DNA from: Bacilli bacterium
Lineage (GTDB): Bacteria; Bacillota_I; Bacilli_A; RF39; UBA660
DNA: 21,307 bases
Reading direction: 5' to 3'
Assembly (NCBI GenBank): GCA_017470045.1
Contig: JAFUFG010000118.1
Coordinates: 1-21,307, forward strand
Positions 6,509 to 14,649 of the stretch are shown here, one piece after another; the first letter of the stretch is position 1, and each line of letters opens with the position of its first letter. A program made the translations under genes and the position numbers. Below the pieces are notes generated by a model, which did not search any database, had not been told where the DNA came from, and saw nothing but the letters and a program-made list of their open reading frames with translations.

Positions 6509-7832
6509 ATTTTGCTAAAGTATCAATTGCAGTTTGTAATTGTTGATCTTTATCTTCTACTTCATTCTTTACTTCTACATCCGGCTTAACACCCTTTTTA
6601 TGAATCCAATGACCTTTTGGAGTTAACCATTTTTGAGAAGTAAATTTAAAACTTGTTCCATCTTTATAATCCAATGCTTTTTGAACAGTACCCTTACCAT
6701 ATGTAGTAGTACCAATAATAGTAGCATCTTTATAATTCTCTTTAAAACAAGAAGCCAATACTTCAGAAGCAGAAGCACTTAATGAGTTTGTTAATACAAC
6801 AACAGGATATTCTCTGCTTTCCTCTGTTTTAGAATAAAATTTTTGTTTTTTACCTTTTGTTTCAATTTGATATAAAACAGTCTTTTTATCAAAGAACATC
6901 TCTAAAATACTATGAACTTGAGATAAAGCTCCACCAGTATTATCACGTACATCAATAATTAAAGAATCAATCTTTTCCTTTTCTACTTTCTTTAATTCTG
7001 TCTTAAATTGACCAGATGTATTAGCAGCAAAATTATCAATCTTAATATATCCAATTTTCTTATCATTTTGTTCTTTTACTTCACTTGATACAGAAGGAAT
7101 GTCAATTTTAGATACTTTCAATGTAAAATCCAATTCCTTTTCGCCACGTTTAATCGTTATTTTTACTTTTTCTCCAAGTTTATTTGTAATAAGACCAGCA
7201 ATGTAAGAAGAATCTTTTTCTGTAACATCCTCTCCATTTACCTTTAAAATAATATCTCCAACCATCATCTTTTCTTTATCAGCAGGAGATCCTTTAAAGA
7301 TACTGATAATCTTATTTACTTTATCTTGAGATTGAATCGTAATACCAATTCCATTATAAGTACCATTTACGGTAGTATTAAAATTATCTGTAGAAGACTC
7401 ATCCATGAAGTATGTATACTCATCACCTAAAGAGTTAAGCATTCCAGCAATAGCAGCTTTCATAAGTTTTTTATCATCTACATCTTCATAATAGTTATCT
7501 TTTACATAATTATATACCGATACAAAACTAGATACTTCATCATCAACACGATAACCAAGCACTGATCTTGTTCCAATCGTAATAAAACATCCACCTACAA
7601 TACCAAAGATAAAAGTTAGAAAAACAACAAATACAAATTCAAAAGTAGTAAATCTCTTAGGACTCTCTTTCACAGGTTTCCTCTTCGGAATTTCAATTGT
7701 TTCCTCATCTTCATCAGGATCAGAAAAATATTTATTAAACCATTCCGAAATACGATTCTTCTTTTTTTCTTTTTTCTTTCGTCTTGGTGTTTTCGCTTTT
7801 TTTTCCTCAACATCTAATTCATCTTTAGACAT
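6507..7832 (-). CDS. S41 family C-terminal processing peptidase (CtpA/CtpB-like)
   Basis: A membrane-tethered serine protease of 441 residues. A very basic cytoplasmic N-terminus (KKKEKKKNR) leads to an acidic patch at about 37-46, a membrane helix at about 65-87, a PDZ domain at about 157-243 (YNGIGITIQ, GSPADKEKMMVGDIILKVNG) and the S41 protease core. The catalytic residues by family comparison are Ser354 (SLSASASE), Lys380 (TTTYGKGTVQ) and Gln384. Such enzymes trim or degrade secreted and membrane proteins from the C-terminus; some regulate wall hydrolases or sporulation signalling. SD GAGGTGAT precedes the ATG. It has its own weak extended -10 promoter and lies downstream of a terminator, so it is monocistronic. 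There is no C-terminal peptidoglycan-binding domain. Confidence 0.95.
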   Translation of the reverse strand: MSKDELDVEEKKAKTPRRKKKEKKKNRISEWFNKYFSDPDEDEETIEIPKRKPVKESPKRFTTFEFVFVVFLTFIFGIVGGCFITIGTRSVLGYRVDDEVSSFVSVYNYVKDNYYEDVDDKKLMKAAIAGMLNSLGDEYTYFMDESSTDNFNTTVNGTYNGIGITIQSQDKVNKIISIFKGSPADKEKMMVGDIILKVNGEDVTEKDSSYIAGLITNKLGEKVKITIKRGEKELDFTLKVSKIDIPSVSSEVKEQNDKKIGYIKIDNFAANTSGQFKTELKKVEKEKIDSLIIDVRDNTGGALSQVHSILEMFFDKKTVLYQIETKGKKQKFYSKTEESREYPVVVLTNSLSASASEVLASCFKENYKDATIIGTTTYGKGTVQKALDYKDGTSFKFTSQKWLTPKGHWIHKKGVKPDVEVKNEVEDKDQQLQTAIDTLAK

Positions 7833-7856
7833 ATCATCACCTCAGATCATATAATT

Positions 7857-7865
7857 ATCATATCA
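7857..7865 (-). promoter_or_regulatory. Extended -10 element before the ctpA-type gene
   Basis: TGATATGAT within TTTATGATATGAT on the minus strand, about 25 bases before the start. No clear -35 is seen, which an extended -10 can tolerate. Confidence 0.5.
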
Positions 7866-7885
7866 TAAATTAAAAGAAAAGAAAA

Positions 7886-7909
7886 AAGAAGACAACGATT
7901 TGTCTTCTT
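7886..7909 (-). terminator. Terminator of the thioredoxin-fold protein gene
   Basis: AAGAAGACAA, loop CGAT, TTGTCTTCTT; read on the minus strand, it is followed by a T-rich run. Confidence 0.85.
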
Positions 7910-7917
7910 ACTTAACA

Positions 7918-8535
7918 CTATTTACCAGCAGTTAAATCACTAATATAAGTCTCTACTTCTGATTTACCTTGAATATATTCCTTTAACTCACCATTTGTAA
8001 AACGAATAAGCGTAGGTCCATTAATAAGTAAATCCTCTGCACCAAATGGATTGGTATGAGCTGATTCTGTAGTAACAAACTTCTTATTAAATTCATTTCC
8101 TAAATCACAAGTATATAAATCAACATTAGTAGATTCAGAATCATATCCAGCTACTGTACTAGTAATAGATTGAGAATCTTCATTCTCTGTATCACTCTTA
8201 TCATAATAAACTACCATATAATCTGTAGAATTCATATTAAAACTTGTTCCTGCTAGAATTTCTTGATATTGAATTGTTGTATTCTTATCACTTTTCTTAT
8301 TATTCTTAAATCCACCTAAACGGAATACCGTAATTAGATAAAAGATAAGAAACACAATAAGAACAATACCAATAACCCAAATTGCTTGCTTTGCACCATC
8401 AGGCAAAGCATAACGATAACGATCTACAATACTAATCTTTGTTTTATTAGAAGTTTTATTTTTTGTCTTTTTTTTCTCTTTTACATCTTTTTTTTCTTCA
8501 ACTTTTTCAGTTTTTGCTAATTTAATTTTTGCCAT
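7918..8535 (-). CDS. Membrane-anchored thioredoxin-fold protein without a CxxC motif
   Basis: I start it at the ATG at 8535 (GGGTGGTAG upstream) rather than the GTG at 8544, giving 205 residues. The N-terminal 45 residues are Lys/Thr-rich, a membrane helix lies at about 48-70, and the outer part at about 80-203 looks like a thioredoxin fold: a strand with MVVYYDKSD, a second with VDLYTCDLGNEF, then INGPTLIRFTNGEL, where the Gly-Pro-Thr matches the cis-proline loop. The active-site CxxC expected after the first strand is absent, and that place holds an acidic TENEDSQ stretch. Redox catalysis is therefore unlikely; a chaperone, scaffold or binding role is inferred. It has its own strong promoter and terminator. 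Confidence 0.75.
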   Translation of the reverse strand: MAKIKLAKTEKVEEKKDVKEKKKTKNKTSNKTKISIVDRYRYALPDGAKQAIWVIGIVLIVFLIFYLITVFRLGGFKNNKKSDKNTTIQYQEILAGTSFNMNSTDYMVVYYDKSDTENEDSQSITSTVAGYDSESTNVDLYTCDLGNEFNKKFVTTESAHTNPFGAEDLLINGPTLIRFTNGELKEYIQGKSEVETYISDLTAGK

Positions 8536-8553
8536 CTCTACCACCCTGAAATC

Positions 8554-8582
8554 ATTATATCATAAGCATTTTTTTAGGTAAA
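8554..8582 (-). promoter_or_regulatory. Promoter of the thioredoxin-fold protein gene
   Basis: TTTACC, a 17-base spacer, and TATAAT preceded by TGA (CTTATGATATAAT), on the minus strand about 18 bases before the ATG. Confidence 0.75.
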
Positions 8583-8585
8583 GAC

Positions 8586-9572
8586 CTATTTCATAGTCGG
8601 TAAAGCATAGATTGATTCTGCTATTTTTGTTAACTCCTCACTCGATAATACGTCACTAACTAAGTAATATTCAATTCCATTACTAACCCATGATAAAGAA
8701 TTATCTGTCATAACCCCTAAGGTATCCATTAATGGATAAGGCTCTCCAGAAGTAGGAATAACCGTGAATTCTTCCTCAACATTTGCTGTCTCCTCCACCA
8801 AGAAGAACGGACTATCTCCTTCAAACGTCATTAAAATTCGTTCCCCACGATCTTTCTTAATCTTTTCCTCATTCGACAATTTCGTATTATCCGGTAATAT
8901 TAATGGATATATCGTATCCTCTAATTCTGCTGTTTCCTTCGTATCTTCCATCTTTTGACTCCCCATTATTTTCTCTAAATCAAAGTAATCTTTTGAAAAA
9001 GAAGGACTATAATCAATCTTTTTAATCGTAAACTCCATAGAAGGAACATCCTCTTTATCATAAACAATTATTTTCTTTAATTTCAATTTCTTATTAAAGT
9101 ATATCTTTTGGTAAGTTAAATCTTTGTTGTTTGGATAATCGACACTTGTCTGAAATATATATCCATCATCATTCTTCTCCATCGATAAATCATCTCGTTT
9201 GAGATCACGAAGTAAAGCATCTAATAAATAGATTTGTGAGTTCTGATAAGGCCAATCACTTTGAAACTTAAAACTACGATTTAAAGAAGGTGTTAATATA
9301 TATACCCCATCACTATTCTTTAAAATAATCTGAGTAGAATCATTTGCTTGATTTGTTAAAGAGACTTTATAATTCGCCTTTTTTTCATACGAAACATCCA
9401 CTTGGTATCGATAGATATCGTCATGATTACGTAACTCTAAGTCACCAACTACATAATATGAATCTGCATTACGAACACTTTTTGTAAACTTATGAAGCAA
9501 CTCTTTTTCACTCATTCTAGAACATCCACATAATAATACACAACTAATTAGTATTAATAATATCCTTTTCAT
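8586..9572 (-). CDS. LolA/YdcC-like lipoprotein
   Basis: A 328-residue secreted lipoprotein. The signal peptide MKRILLILISCVLLCGC ends in a lipobox, with lipidation expected at Cys17. The mature part is a long beta-strand-rich domain: SYYVVGDLELRNHDDIYRYQ, then YKVSLTNQAND, GVYILTPSLNRSFKF, and KKLKLKKIIVYDKEDVPSMEFTIKKI. This fold order resembles the LolA/RseB superfamily, as in Bacillus YdcC-type sporulation lipoproteins, which sit on the outer face of the membrane and are not true Lol carriers because there is no outer membrane. A C-terminal section at about 225-325 (GERILMTFEGDSPFFLVEE, then TLGVMTDNSLSWVSNGIEYYL) resembles a second small domain of the DUF4367 type. SD GAGGAG sits before the ATG at 9572. 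The promoter upstream can be read as sigma-A or sigma-E-like. The exact ligand is unknown. Confidence 0.75.
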   Translation of the reverse strand: MKRILLILISCVLLCGCSRMSEKELLHKFTKSVRNADSYYVVGDLELRNHDDIYRYQVDVSYEKKANYKVSLTNQANDSTQIILKNSDGVYILTPSLNRSFKFQSDWPYQNSQIYLLDALLRDLKRDDLSMEKNDDGYIFQTSVDYPNNKDLTYQKIYFNKKLKLKKIIVYDKEDVPSMEFTIKKIDYSPSFSKDYFDLEKIMGSQKMEDTKETAELEDTIYPLILPDNTKLSNEEKIKKDRGERILMTFEGDSPFFLVEETANVEEEFTVIPTSGEPYPLMDTLGVMTDNSLSWVSNGIEYYLVSDVLSSEELTKIAESIYALPTMK

Positions 9573-9594
9573 ATTTCACTCCTCATACTAGTAC

Positions 9595-9622
9595 AATGTA
9601 TGAAGAAAAAAGAAAAGTATGC
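9595..9622 (-). promoter_or_regulatory. Promoter of the lipoprotein gene (sigma-E-like or sigma-A)
   Basis: On the minus strand there is GCATACT, a 13-base spacer and CATACATT, which closely matches the sporulation sigma-E pattern (kmATATT / CATACA-T). The same bases also give a weaker sigma-A reading: TTGCAT, 18 bases, TACATT. The SD GAGGAG follows within about 15 bases. Confidence 0.45.
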
Positions 9623-9625
9623 AAA

Positions 9626-9649
9626 AAAAATAGGCCTAAGCCTATTTTT
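9626..9649 (-). terminator. Terminator of the c-di-AMP operon
   Basis: AAAAATAGGC, loop CTAA, GCCTATTTTT, followed on the minus strand by an eight-base T-run. The cdaR stop overlaps the first arm. Confidence 0.9.
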
Positions 9650-10997
9650 CTGTAATACGAACTTTAACTTTCTTTGTCTTAGAAGTATAAGTTAACTTCA
9701 AGTCATCTCCTGTAACTTTAACTTCTACTTCATGTTCACCAACTCCATATTTTGATAAATCAATATATGGGTGAATAGAAGTAGCATCTACAGAATTAAT
9801 AATTTCCTCACTACCCTTAACAACAACTGTTACGGCTCTATCTGCTTCTGATAATGCTTGTACTTTGTACTTAGGATCTAATCCTTCTGTAAGGATAGAA
9901 ACATTATTAAATTCTTTACTAATAGAAGAATCTAATTTAACATTAACCGTTACAGTCTTAGAACTTAAATCCGTAATTCCTGCAGGTTTCTTAATTGTTA
10001 CTTTATAATCCTTATCTTTATCTAACTTATCAACATCAACAGATACTTCAATTTGTTCAATAGAGTCAACTGCATCTTGTCTACCATAGATAGTAACAGT
10101 AGTTACATTAGTAGTCATAGACTTAATAGCTTTACCAAAAGCAATCGTTCCTTTTGGAACAACCTTAATAGGAACAGTCTTACTTGGAGATGTAATGGTT
10201 AACTTAGCGCTAACCGTAGATGGAACAATTTCAACATCTACAATCTTACCATCAGCATCATAAGCAACTAATGGAACATCTTTTAAAGTAATCTCTCCAG
10301 CTTGTTGTTTTGGAATACTATCAACATCTACTAAAGCCTTTACAGTAGCAACTTTTTCAAGTTTATACTTAGCTCCCTTAATAATAGCTGTTGTACGATC
10401 TAATTCAATATTACTAATATATAATTTAGAATCTAAATTATCTTGATGTAATACATCATAAGTAAGTGTCTTATTCTTACTTTCCTTCTCATAAATAGTA
10501 ACCGTTACATTAGAAGGATCTAACTTATAATCTAATGATTTTAATGTTTGTGTATATTTTAAACGAACTCTATGATTTCCAGGTTTTAAACCAGTTAAAT
10601 CAACTGATACAGCTTGAGATGGAGATTGTTTTGCTAAGAAGATATGTCTCTTTTGTCCAACTAAAGTAATATCCACTGTTTCTGGCAAACCTTCTACTAC
10701 ATATAATTCTTCATTAAATACTGCAGTAACTGGTCTATCATATAGAATCTCTGCATATTGGTCAATCATAATATTAGATTCTTTATCAACAACTACATAA
10801 GTACAGAAAGCTAAAATCAAACTAACAATTAATAAAGTAGATTTCTTAGAAGCAATCTTATCTAATGTCTTTGTATGATCATTAAAGAATTCTAATAACT
10901 TAATAATAAATCTGGTAATTGGTGTGATGAGAATTTTATCTAGAATAGATGCTATAGGTTTAAATATTGCTAATATTATCTTACTTATTGTCTTCAT
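9642..10997 (-). CDS. cdaR: YbbR-domain regulator of diadenylate cyclase (CdaR)
   Basis: CdaR binds the membrane cyclase CdaA and modulates c-di-AMP synthesis from outside the membrane. I place the start at the ATG at 10997 (MKTISKIILAI), because GAGGAAGAG sits just upstream; an ATG at 11012 would add five residues. The result is 451 residues: a basic amphipathic N-terminus, a membrane helix at about 53-70 (LLIVSLILAFCTYVVVD), then successive YbbR repeats with the usual VEGLPETVDITLVGQ and KPGNHRVRLKYT-type strands, and a final domain ending VKVTGDDLKLTYTSKTKKVK. It overlaps the 3' end of cdaA by 17 bases. The usual next gene, glmM, is missing; a terminator follows instead. Confidence 0.93.
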   Translation of the reverse strand: MKTISKIILAIFKPIASILDKILITPITRFIIKLLEFFNDHTKTLDKIASKKSTLLIVSLILAFCTYVVVDKESNIMIDQYAEILYDRPVTAVFNEELYVVEGLPETVDITLVGQKRHIFLAKQSPSQAVSVDLTGLKPGNHRVRLKYTQTLKSLDYKLDPSNVTVTIYEKESKNKTLTYDVLHQDNLDSKLYISNIELDRTTAIIKGAKYKLEKVATVKALVDVDSIPKQQAGEITLKDVPLVAYDADGKIVDVEIVPSTVSAKLTITSPSKTVPIKVVPKGTIAFGKAIKSMTTNVTTVTIYGRQDAVDSIEQIEVSVDVDKLDKDKDYKVTIKKPAGITDLSSKTVTVNVKLDSSISKEFNNVSILTEGLDPKYKVQALSEADRAVTVVVKGSEEIINSVDATSIHPYIDLSKYGVGEHEVEVKVTGDDLKLTYTSKTKKVKVRITEK

Positions 10998-11811
10998 ATA
11001 TCTCTTCCTCATCTATTATATTCTCATCATCTAAATCTTGTTTTGGTTTCAATTCATCAATTAGCATCATTCTTACGTCATCTAACGTTAAGTTATATAA
11101 CATATCACCTTTCATTGCGATTGAAACTCTACCAGTTTCTTCAGAAACAACAATACAAATAGCATCGGTTTCTTCTGCCAAACCTAAAGCTGCTCTATGT
11201 CTTGTACCAAGACGTCTATTTAATTTTGTACTATTACTTGTTGGGAATACAGCTCCTGCACAAGTAATACGATCTCTTTGAATAATAACTCCACCATCAT
11301 GTAATGGGTTACCCTCATAGAAAATAGCAATTAATAAATCACTAGATAAATCTGCATATAATTTCTTAGCCTTATCAATATAATTTGCTAAACTCATATC
11401 ACGTTCAATAACGATTAATGCACCAATTCTTTCTTTTCTTAAATAATCAATTGCATTAACCATTTCGTATACCATACGTTCACGTTCATCAACCGTAAGT
11501 ACTTTATGTCTTCCTAATAATTGACTTCTACCTAATTGTTCCAGAATTGTACGAATCTCTGGTTGGAATATAACAATTAAAGCAATAGGTCCCCATTGAA
11601 TTACATATTCTAAAATTAAACCAACAGTAACAAAGCCAATCCAATCACTTATTAGTTTTAGAATAATGATAAAAGCTACTCCCTTAAACAATAAGGATAA
11701 CTTTAAATTATTCTTAATATTTTTTAATATATAGTAAAAGATAAACCAAACTAAAGATATATCTACTAGTTCTTTCAGTATCGATAAAACATCACTCATC
11801 GTAATAGACAT
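10981..11811 (-). CDS. cdaA: Diadenylate cyclase CdaA (c-di-AMP synthase)
   Basis: Makes cyclic di-AMP from two ATP. The second messenger controls potassium/osmolyte transport and wall homeostasis. The 276-residue protein has three N-terminal membrane helices (about 14-30, 39-56 and 62-82), then the DAC domain with the two catalytic motifs intact: DGG at 172-174 (NPLHDGGVII) and RHR at 204-206 (LGTRHRAALGLAEE). The C-terminus is very acidic (DLDDENIIDEEEIYEDNK). SD GGGAGATGATGT supports the ATG at 11811. It lies between the 92-residue membrane protein (19-base gap) and cdaR (17-base overlap), forming one operon. Confidence 0.97.
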   Translation of the reverse strand: MSITMSDVLSILKELVDISLVWFIFYYILKNIKNNLKLSLLFKGVAFIIILKLISDWIGFVTVGLILEYVIQWGPIALIVIFQPEIRTILEQLGRSQLLGRHKVLTVDERERMVYEMVNAIDYLRKERIGALIVIERDMSLANYIDKAKKLYADLSSDLLIAIFYEGNPLHDGGVIIQRDRITCAGAVFPTSNSTKLNRRLGTRHRAALGLAEETDAICIVVSEETGRVSIAMKGDMLYNLTLDDVRMMLIDELKPKQDLDDENIIDEEEIYEDNK

Positions 11812-11830
11812 TACATCATCTCCCTATTTC

Positions 11831-12109
11831 TTATTGTACTTGATTATTATTTACTTGAGTTTGTCCTGGAATAGTTGCTTGTGGAGCTACTGGTGCTGCC
11901 CCTGGAACACTCTGACCAGCAGATACTCCAGTATTATTACCAACAGCTGCATAAGTATTATTATATTGTGTTGTAGCATTCTTCTTATTCAAATATTGCT
12001 CTCCTAAATATCCAATACAAGAACAAATTAAAATAGAGTTAATCACACAGATAACAATATATAATGGACCTGACAAAATATCACGAAAGAATACAATGAT
12101 AAAATCCAT
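11831..12109 (-). CDS. Small membrane protein heading the c-di-AMP operon; function unknown
   Basis: A 92-residue protein I do not recognise. A short amphipathic start (MDFIIVFFRDIL) leads to one strong membrane helix at about 15-36 (GPLYIVICVINSILICSCIG, with three Cys), then GEQYLNKK and a flexible Ala/Pro/Gln/Asn/Val-rich tail of about 48 residues with no charged residues. By the positive-inside rule the Lys-containing side (NKK) should be cytoplasmic, leaving the tail inside. SD AGGGGTG sits upstream of the ATG. As the first gene of the cda operon, only 19 bases before cdaA, it may be a partner or membrane regulator of the cyclase. That is inference from position alone. Confidence 0.75.
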   Translation of the reverse strand: MDFIIVFFRDILSGPLYIVICVINSILICSCIGYLGEQYLNKKNATTQYNNTYAAVGNNTGVSAGQSVPGAAPVAPQATIPGQTQVNNNQVQ

Positions 12110-12135
12110 ACATTACACCCCTATTCTCATAATAT

Positions 12136-12164
12136 ATGATATCATTTTATATTAAAATTATCAA
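12136..12164 (-). promoter_or_regulatory. Promoter of the c-di-AMP operon
   Basis: TTGATA, a 17-base spacer and TATCAT with an upstream TGA (extended -10), on the minus strand. It lies between the rnr stop and the 92-residue protein start. Confidence 0.7.
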
Positions 12165-12165
12165 C

Positions 12166-14340
12166 CTATAGACTAGAACTTCTTCTCTTTTTTAAGACTT
12201 TATTTTCATGTTTTTTCATAGTAGAAATCTTCTCAATTGGTTTCATCTCAATACTTTTATCCTGCTTATCAGAACGTATCAATTGCATCTTTAAAACATC
12301 TCCTACCGAATAGTCTTCTTTTCCAGATAAAGAAATTAATGAAAAATCACTTTCGCTATAATAATAATCCCCATCAATATCCTTCATTTTAATTCTTGCT
12401 TCTATAGAATTATCCAATTCAACATCCATTCCATGATCACTAACACCAGTTATAATACCAGTAAATTCATTTCCAATAAAAGAGGACATATATTCCGCAA
12501 CTCTCATACGTAGAGTCTTATCTTCTGCTTCTTGAGCAATCCTTTCCATCTTAGAACTTTGAATCCCAATATCAGACAATTTAGAAATAATATCTCTAGC
12601 ACTTGTATGCTCTAATTCACTCTTTAATAAACGATGAATCGTTAAATCTGGGTATCTTCTGATTGGAGAAGTAAAATGACAATAATAGTCTTTTGCTAAA
12701 CCAAAATGACCAATATTATCCGGACTATATTTCGCACGAGACATACATTTTACCAAATTAGTAGATAAAACATTAGAAAGTCTTCCACTATTACGAACAA
12801 ACTCCTCTAATTCTTGTAAGGCATGTGGATTTGTACTACAAGTAACATAATCCGATTTATGATAATCATTTCCTAATGCATGAAGTAAGCGAAAAAATTC
12901 TTCCATTCGCTCTTCATTTGGATAATCATGAATACGATGAAGGCATGGAATATTATGACTAACTAAATGCTTATCAACGGTCTCATTTGCAAGCAACATA
13001 AACTCTTCAATTAAATTTTCCGCATAATCTTCACGACAAACGGTAATACCAGTCACTTTATCATTTTCATCCATTCGAAGATAAAGTTCAGGTCGATTAA
13101 ACGATAATGCGCCACTTTTCTTACGATTCGATTTTAGTTTTAAAGCCAAGCCATTTAATATTTTTAAAGTAGGAACAAAAGAATCATAAGAAGAATCATA
13201 GGATTCATTATGCAAAATATGATTTACCTGATCATAAGTCATTTTCTTATTAGAATGTATTACACTTTTTACAATATCATGATGAACAACTTGACCATTC
13301 GGATTAACTTCCATAAGACAAGATAATGCCAAGCGATCAACATCTGGATTTAAAGAACAAATCCCATTTGATAACTCACAAGGTAACATTGGAATAACTT
13401 TACCTGCTAAGTAAACACTAGTACCTCTTTTAAACGCATCTGCTTCTATTGCAGAATGAGGTTTTACATAATGACTAACATCCGCAATATGTACTCCTAC
13501 TAAATAATTTCCATTTTCAAGTCTTTGACAGCTCAAAGCATCATCTATATCTTTTGTATCTGCCCCATCAATTGTAAATATTTCCATATTTCTTAAATCT
13601 ACTCTACCAATCAAATCCGTATCTAAAACTTCCATAGGAAGTTTTTTTGCTTCTTCCAAAGTCGCCTTTGAAAATTCGTAATCCACTCCACATTTAAAAG
13701 CTTCTAACAAAATATCTTCACTAGGATCAAACTTGTGATGAAAAACACGAGAAATACTACCAACAAATTCTCTTTCTCCAATAGAACCAGTAATATCAAC
13801 CGCAACTTTACTACCTTCAACTGCATAATCCGATATTTTAACAATAAAGTTTTTTCTCTTATCCAAAGGTTTTATATAATAACTCTTTCCAATTTTAAAA
13901 ACTTTTCCAACAACCGAATGAAGATCACGCTTCACAATATCATGAACACTACCTTTTAAAGGACTATTACGATGCTCTGAATATAGATTTACTAAGATTA
14001 CATCCCCATCAATTGCTCCATTTGTATGATTACTATCAATATCATATAGATTACTCTTCGAATAAGTTTTCCCATTCTTTTCATAAGAATAAGTAACAGA
14101 TACTTTTCCATCTCCATTACGACTTGCAAAGAATCTTCCAATTCGAAAAGAGGTTTTTTCCAATAAAATAAAACGATCTTTAGAGGTTTTAATGATAGAG
14201 AAATCTTTTAATCCTTCATTCAAAGCAGAAAGAAACTCTTCCCTATCCTCTAAAGATTCGACATTTGCTTTTTCCAATAATTTTTCTAATGATATAGCCT
14301 TTTTTTCCTTTTTTAATAAAAGTAATAGTTTTTCTTTCAT
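12166..14340 (-). CDS. rnr: Ribonuclease R
   Basis: A processive 3'-to-5' exoribonuclease that degrades structured RNA and, with tmRNA-SmpB, the nonstop mRNAs released by trans-translation. I start at the ATG at 14340 rather than the GTG at 14352 because GGGTGGGGGA then has normal spacing. Total length is 724 residues. An N-terminal winged-helix-like region (LEKLLEKANVES) is followed by cold-shock-type OB domains (about 62-200), the RNB catalytic domain from about 245 with the metal-binding Asp cluster FTIDGADTKDIDDALS, and NGICSLNPDVDRLALS further on. A C-terminal S1 domain starts about FTGIITGVSDHGMDVEL. The tail is basic. smpB is not next to it here, but ssrA is about 2.5 kb away. Confidence 0.97.
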   Translation of the reverse strand: MKEKLLLLLKKEKKAISLEKLLEKANVESLEDREEFLSALNEGLKDFSIIKTSKDRFILLEKTSFRIGRFFASRNGDGKVSVTYSYEKNGKTYSKSNLYDIDSNHTNGAIDGDVILVNLYSEHRNSPLKGSVHDIVKRDLHSVVGKVFKIGKSYYIKPLDKRKNFIVKISDYAVEGSKVAVDITGSIGEREFVGSISRVFHHKFDPSEDILLEAFKCGVDYEFSKATLEEAKKLPMEVLDTDLIGRVDLRNMEIFTIDGADTKDIDDALSCQRLENGNYLVGVHIADVSHYVKPHSAIEADAFKRGTSVYLAGKVIPMLPCELSNGICSLNPDVDRLALSCLMEVNPNGQVVHHDIVKSVIHSNKKMTYDQVNHILHNESYDSSYDSFVPTLKILNGLALKLKSNRKKSGALSFNRPELYLRMDENDKVTGITVCREDYAENLIEEFMLLANETVDKHLVSHNIPCLHRIHDYPNEERMEEFFRLLHALGNDYHKSDYVTCSTNPHALQELEEFVRNSGRLSNVLSTNLVKCMSRAKYSPDNIGHFGLAKDYYCHFTSPIRRYPDLTIHRLLKSELEHTSARDIISKLSDIGIQSSKMERIAQEAEDKTLRMRVAEYMSSFIGNEFTGIITGVSDHGMDVELDNSIEARIKMKDIDGDYYYSESDFSLISLSGKEDYSVGDVLKMQLIRSDKQDKSIEMKPIEKISTMKKHENKVLKKRRSSSL

Positions 14341-14382
14341 AAAATCCCCCACCCTTATTACAATTATACGAAAAACAAAAAT

Positions 14383-14409
14383 AAAAAAAAAGATAGAAAT
14401 TAATCTATC
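14383..14409 (-). terminator. Terminator after the DUF378 gene
   Basis: On the minus strand: GATAGA, loop TTAATT (containing the DUF378 stop), TCTATC and a nine-base T-run. It separates NlpC-DUF378 transcription from rnr. Confidence 0.75.
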
Positions 14410-14600
14410 CTTTCAATGTTATTAAATAAAATTCCTATATTAACAATTCCAGCTACAGCTATTACCGTATAGATAACTCTAGTTAGAGTAGAAACTCCAA
14501 ATAAGGATGTTACTAGATTTAAATCTAATAAACCAACTAATCCCCAGTTAATAGCACCGATTATTGTTAACACTAATAAACTTTTTTGAAATGTTTCCAT
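14400..14600 (-). CDS. DUF378 family small membrane protein
   Basis: This 66-residue protein has two membrane helices (about 7-25 and 40-60) and the DUF378 signature AINWGLVGLLDLNLV in the first half, with VIYTVIAVAGI in the second. The family is widespread in low-GC bacteria and has no known function. It is preceded by AGGAGG with good spacing. A weak hairpin in the leader (CCTGTCA with TGATAGG, one G-U pair, about 14612-14632) could partly cover the SD. No terminator is visible between the NlpC/P60 gene and this one, so they are probably one transcript. Confidence 0.85.
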   Translation of the reverse strand: METFQKSLLVLTIIGAINWGLVGLLDLNLVTSLFGVSTLTRVIYTVIAVAGIVNIGILFNNIERID

Positions 14601-14649
14601 ATCTTACCTCCTATCAATAGTTTTGACAGGATTTTAAGAATTATACATA

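Noticed and set aside
11012..11281. Ser/Ile/Leu-rich open frame on the plus strand opposite cdaA/cdaR
   Set aside because: Antisense shadow of a conserved enzyme gene, low-complexity composition, no SD.
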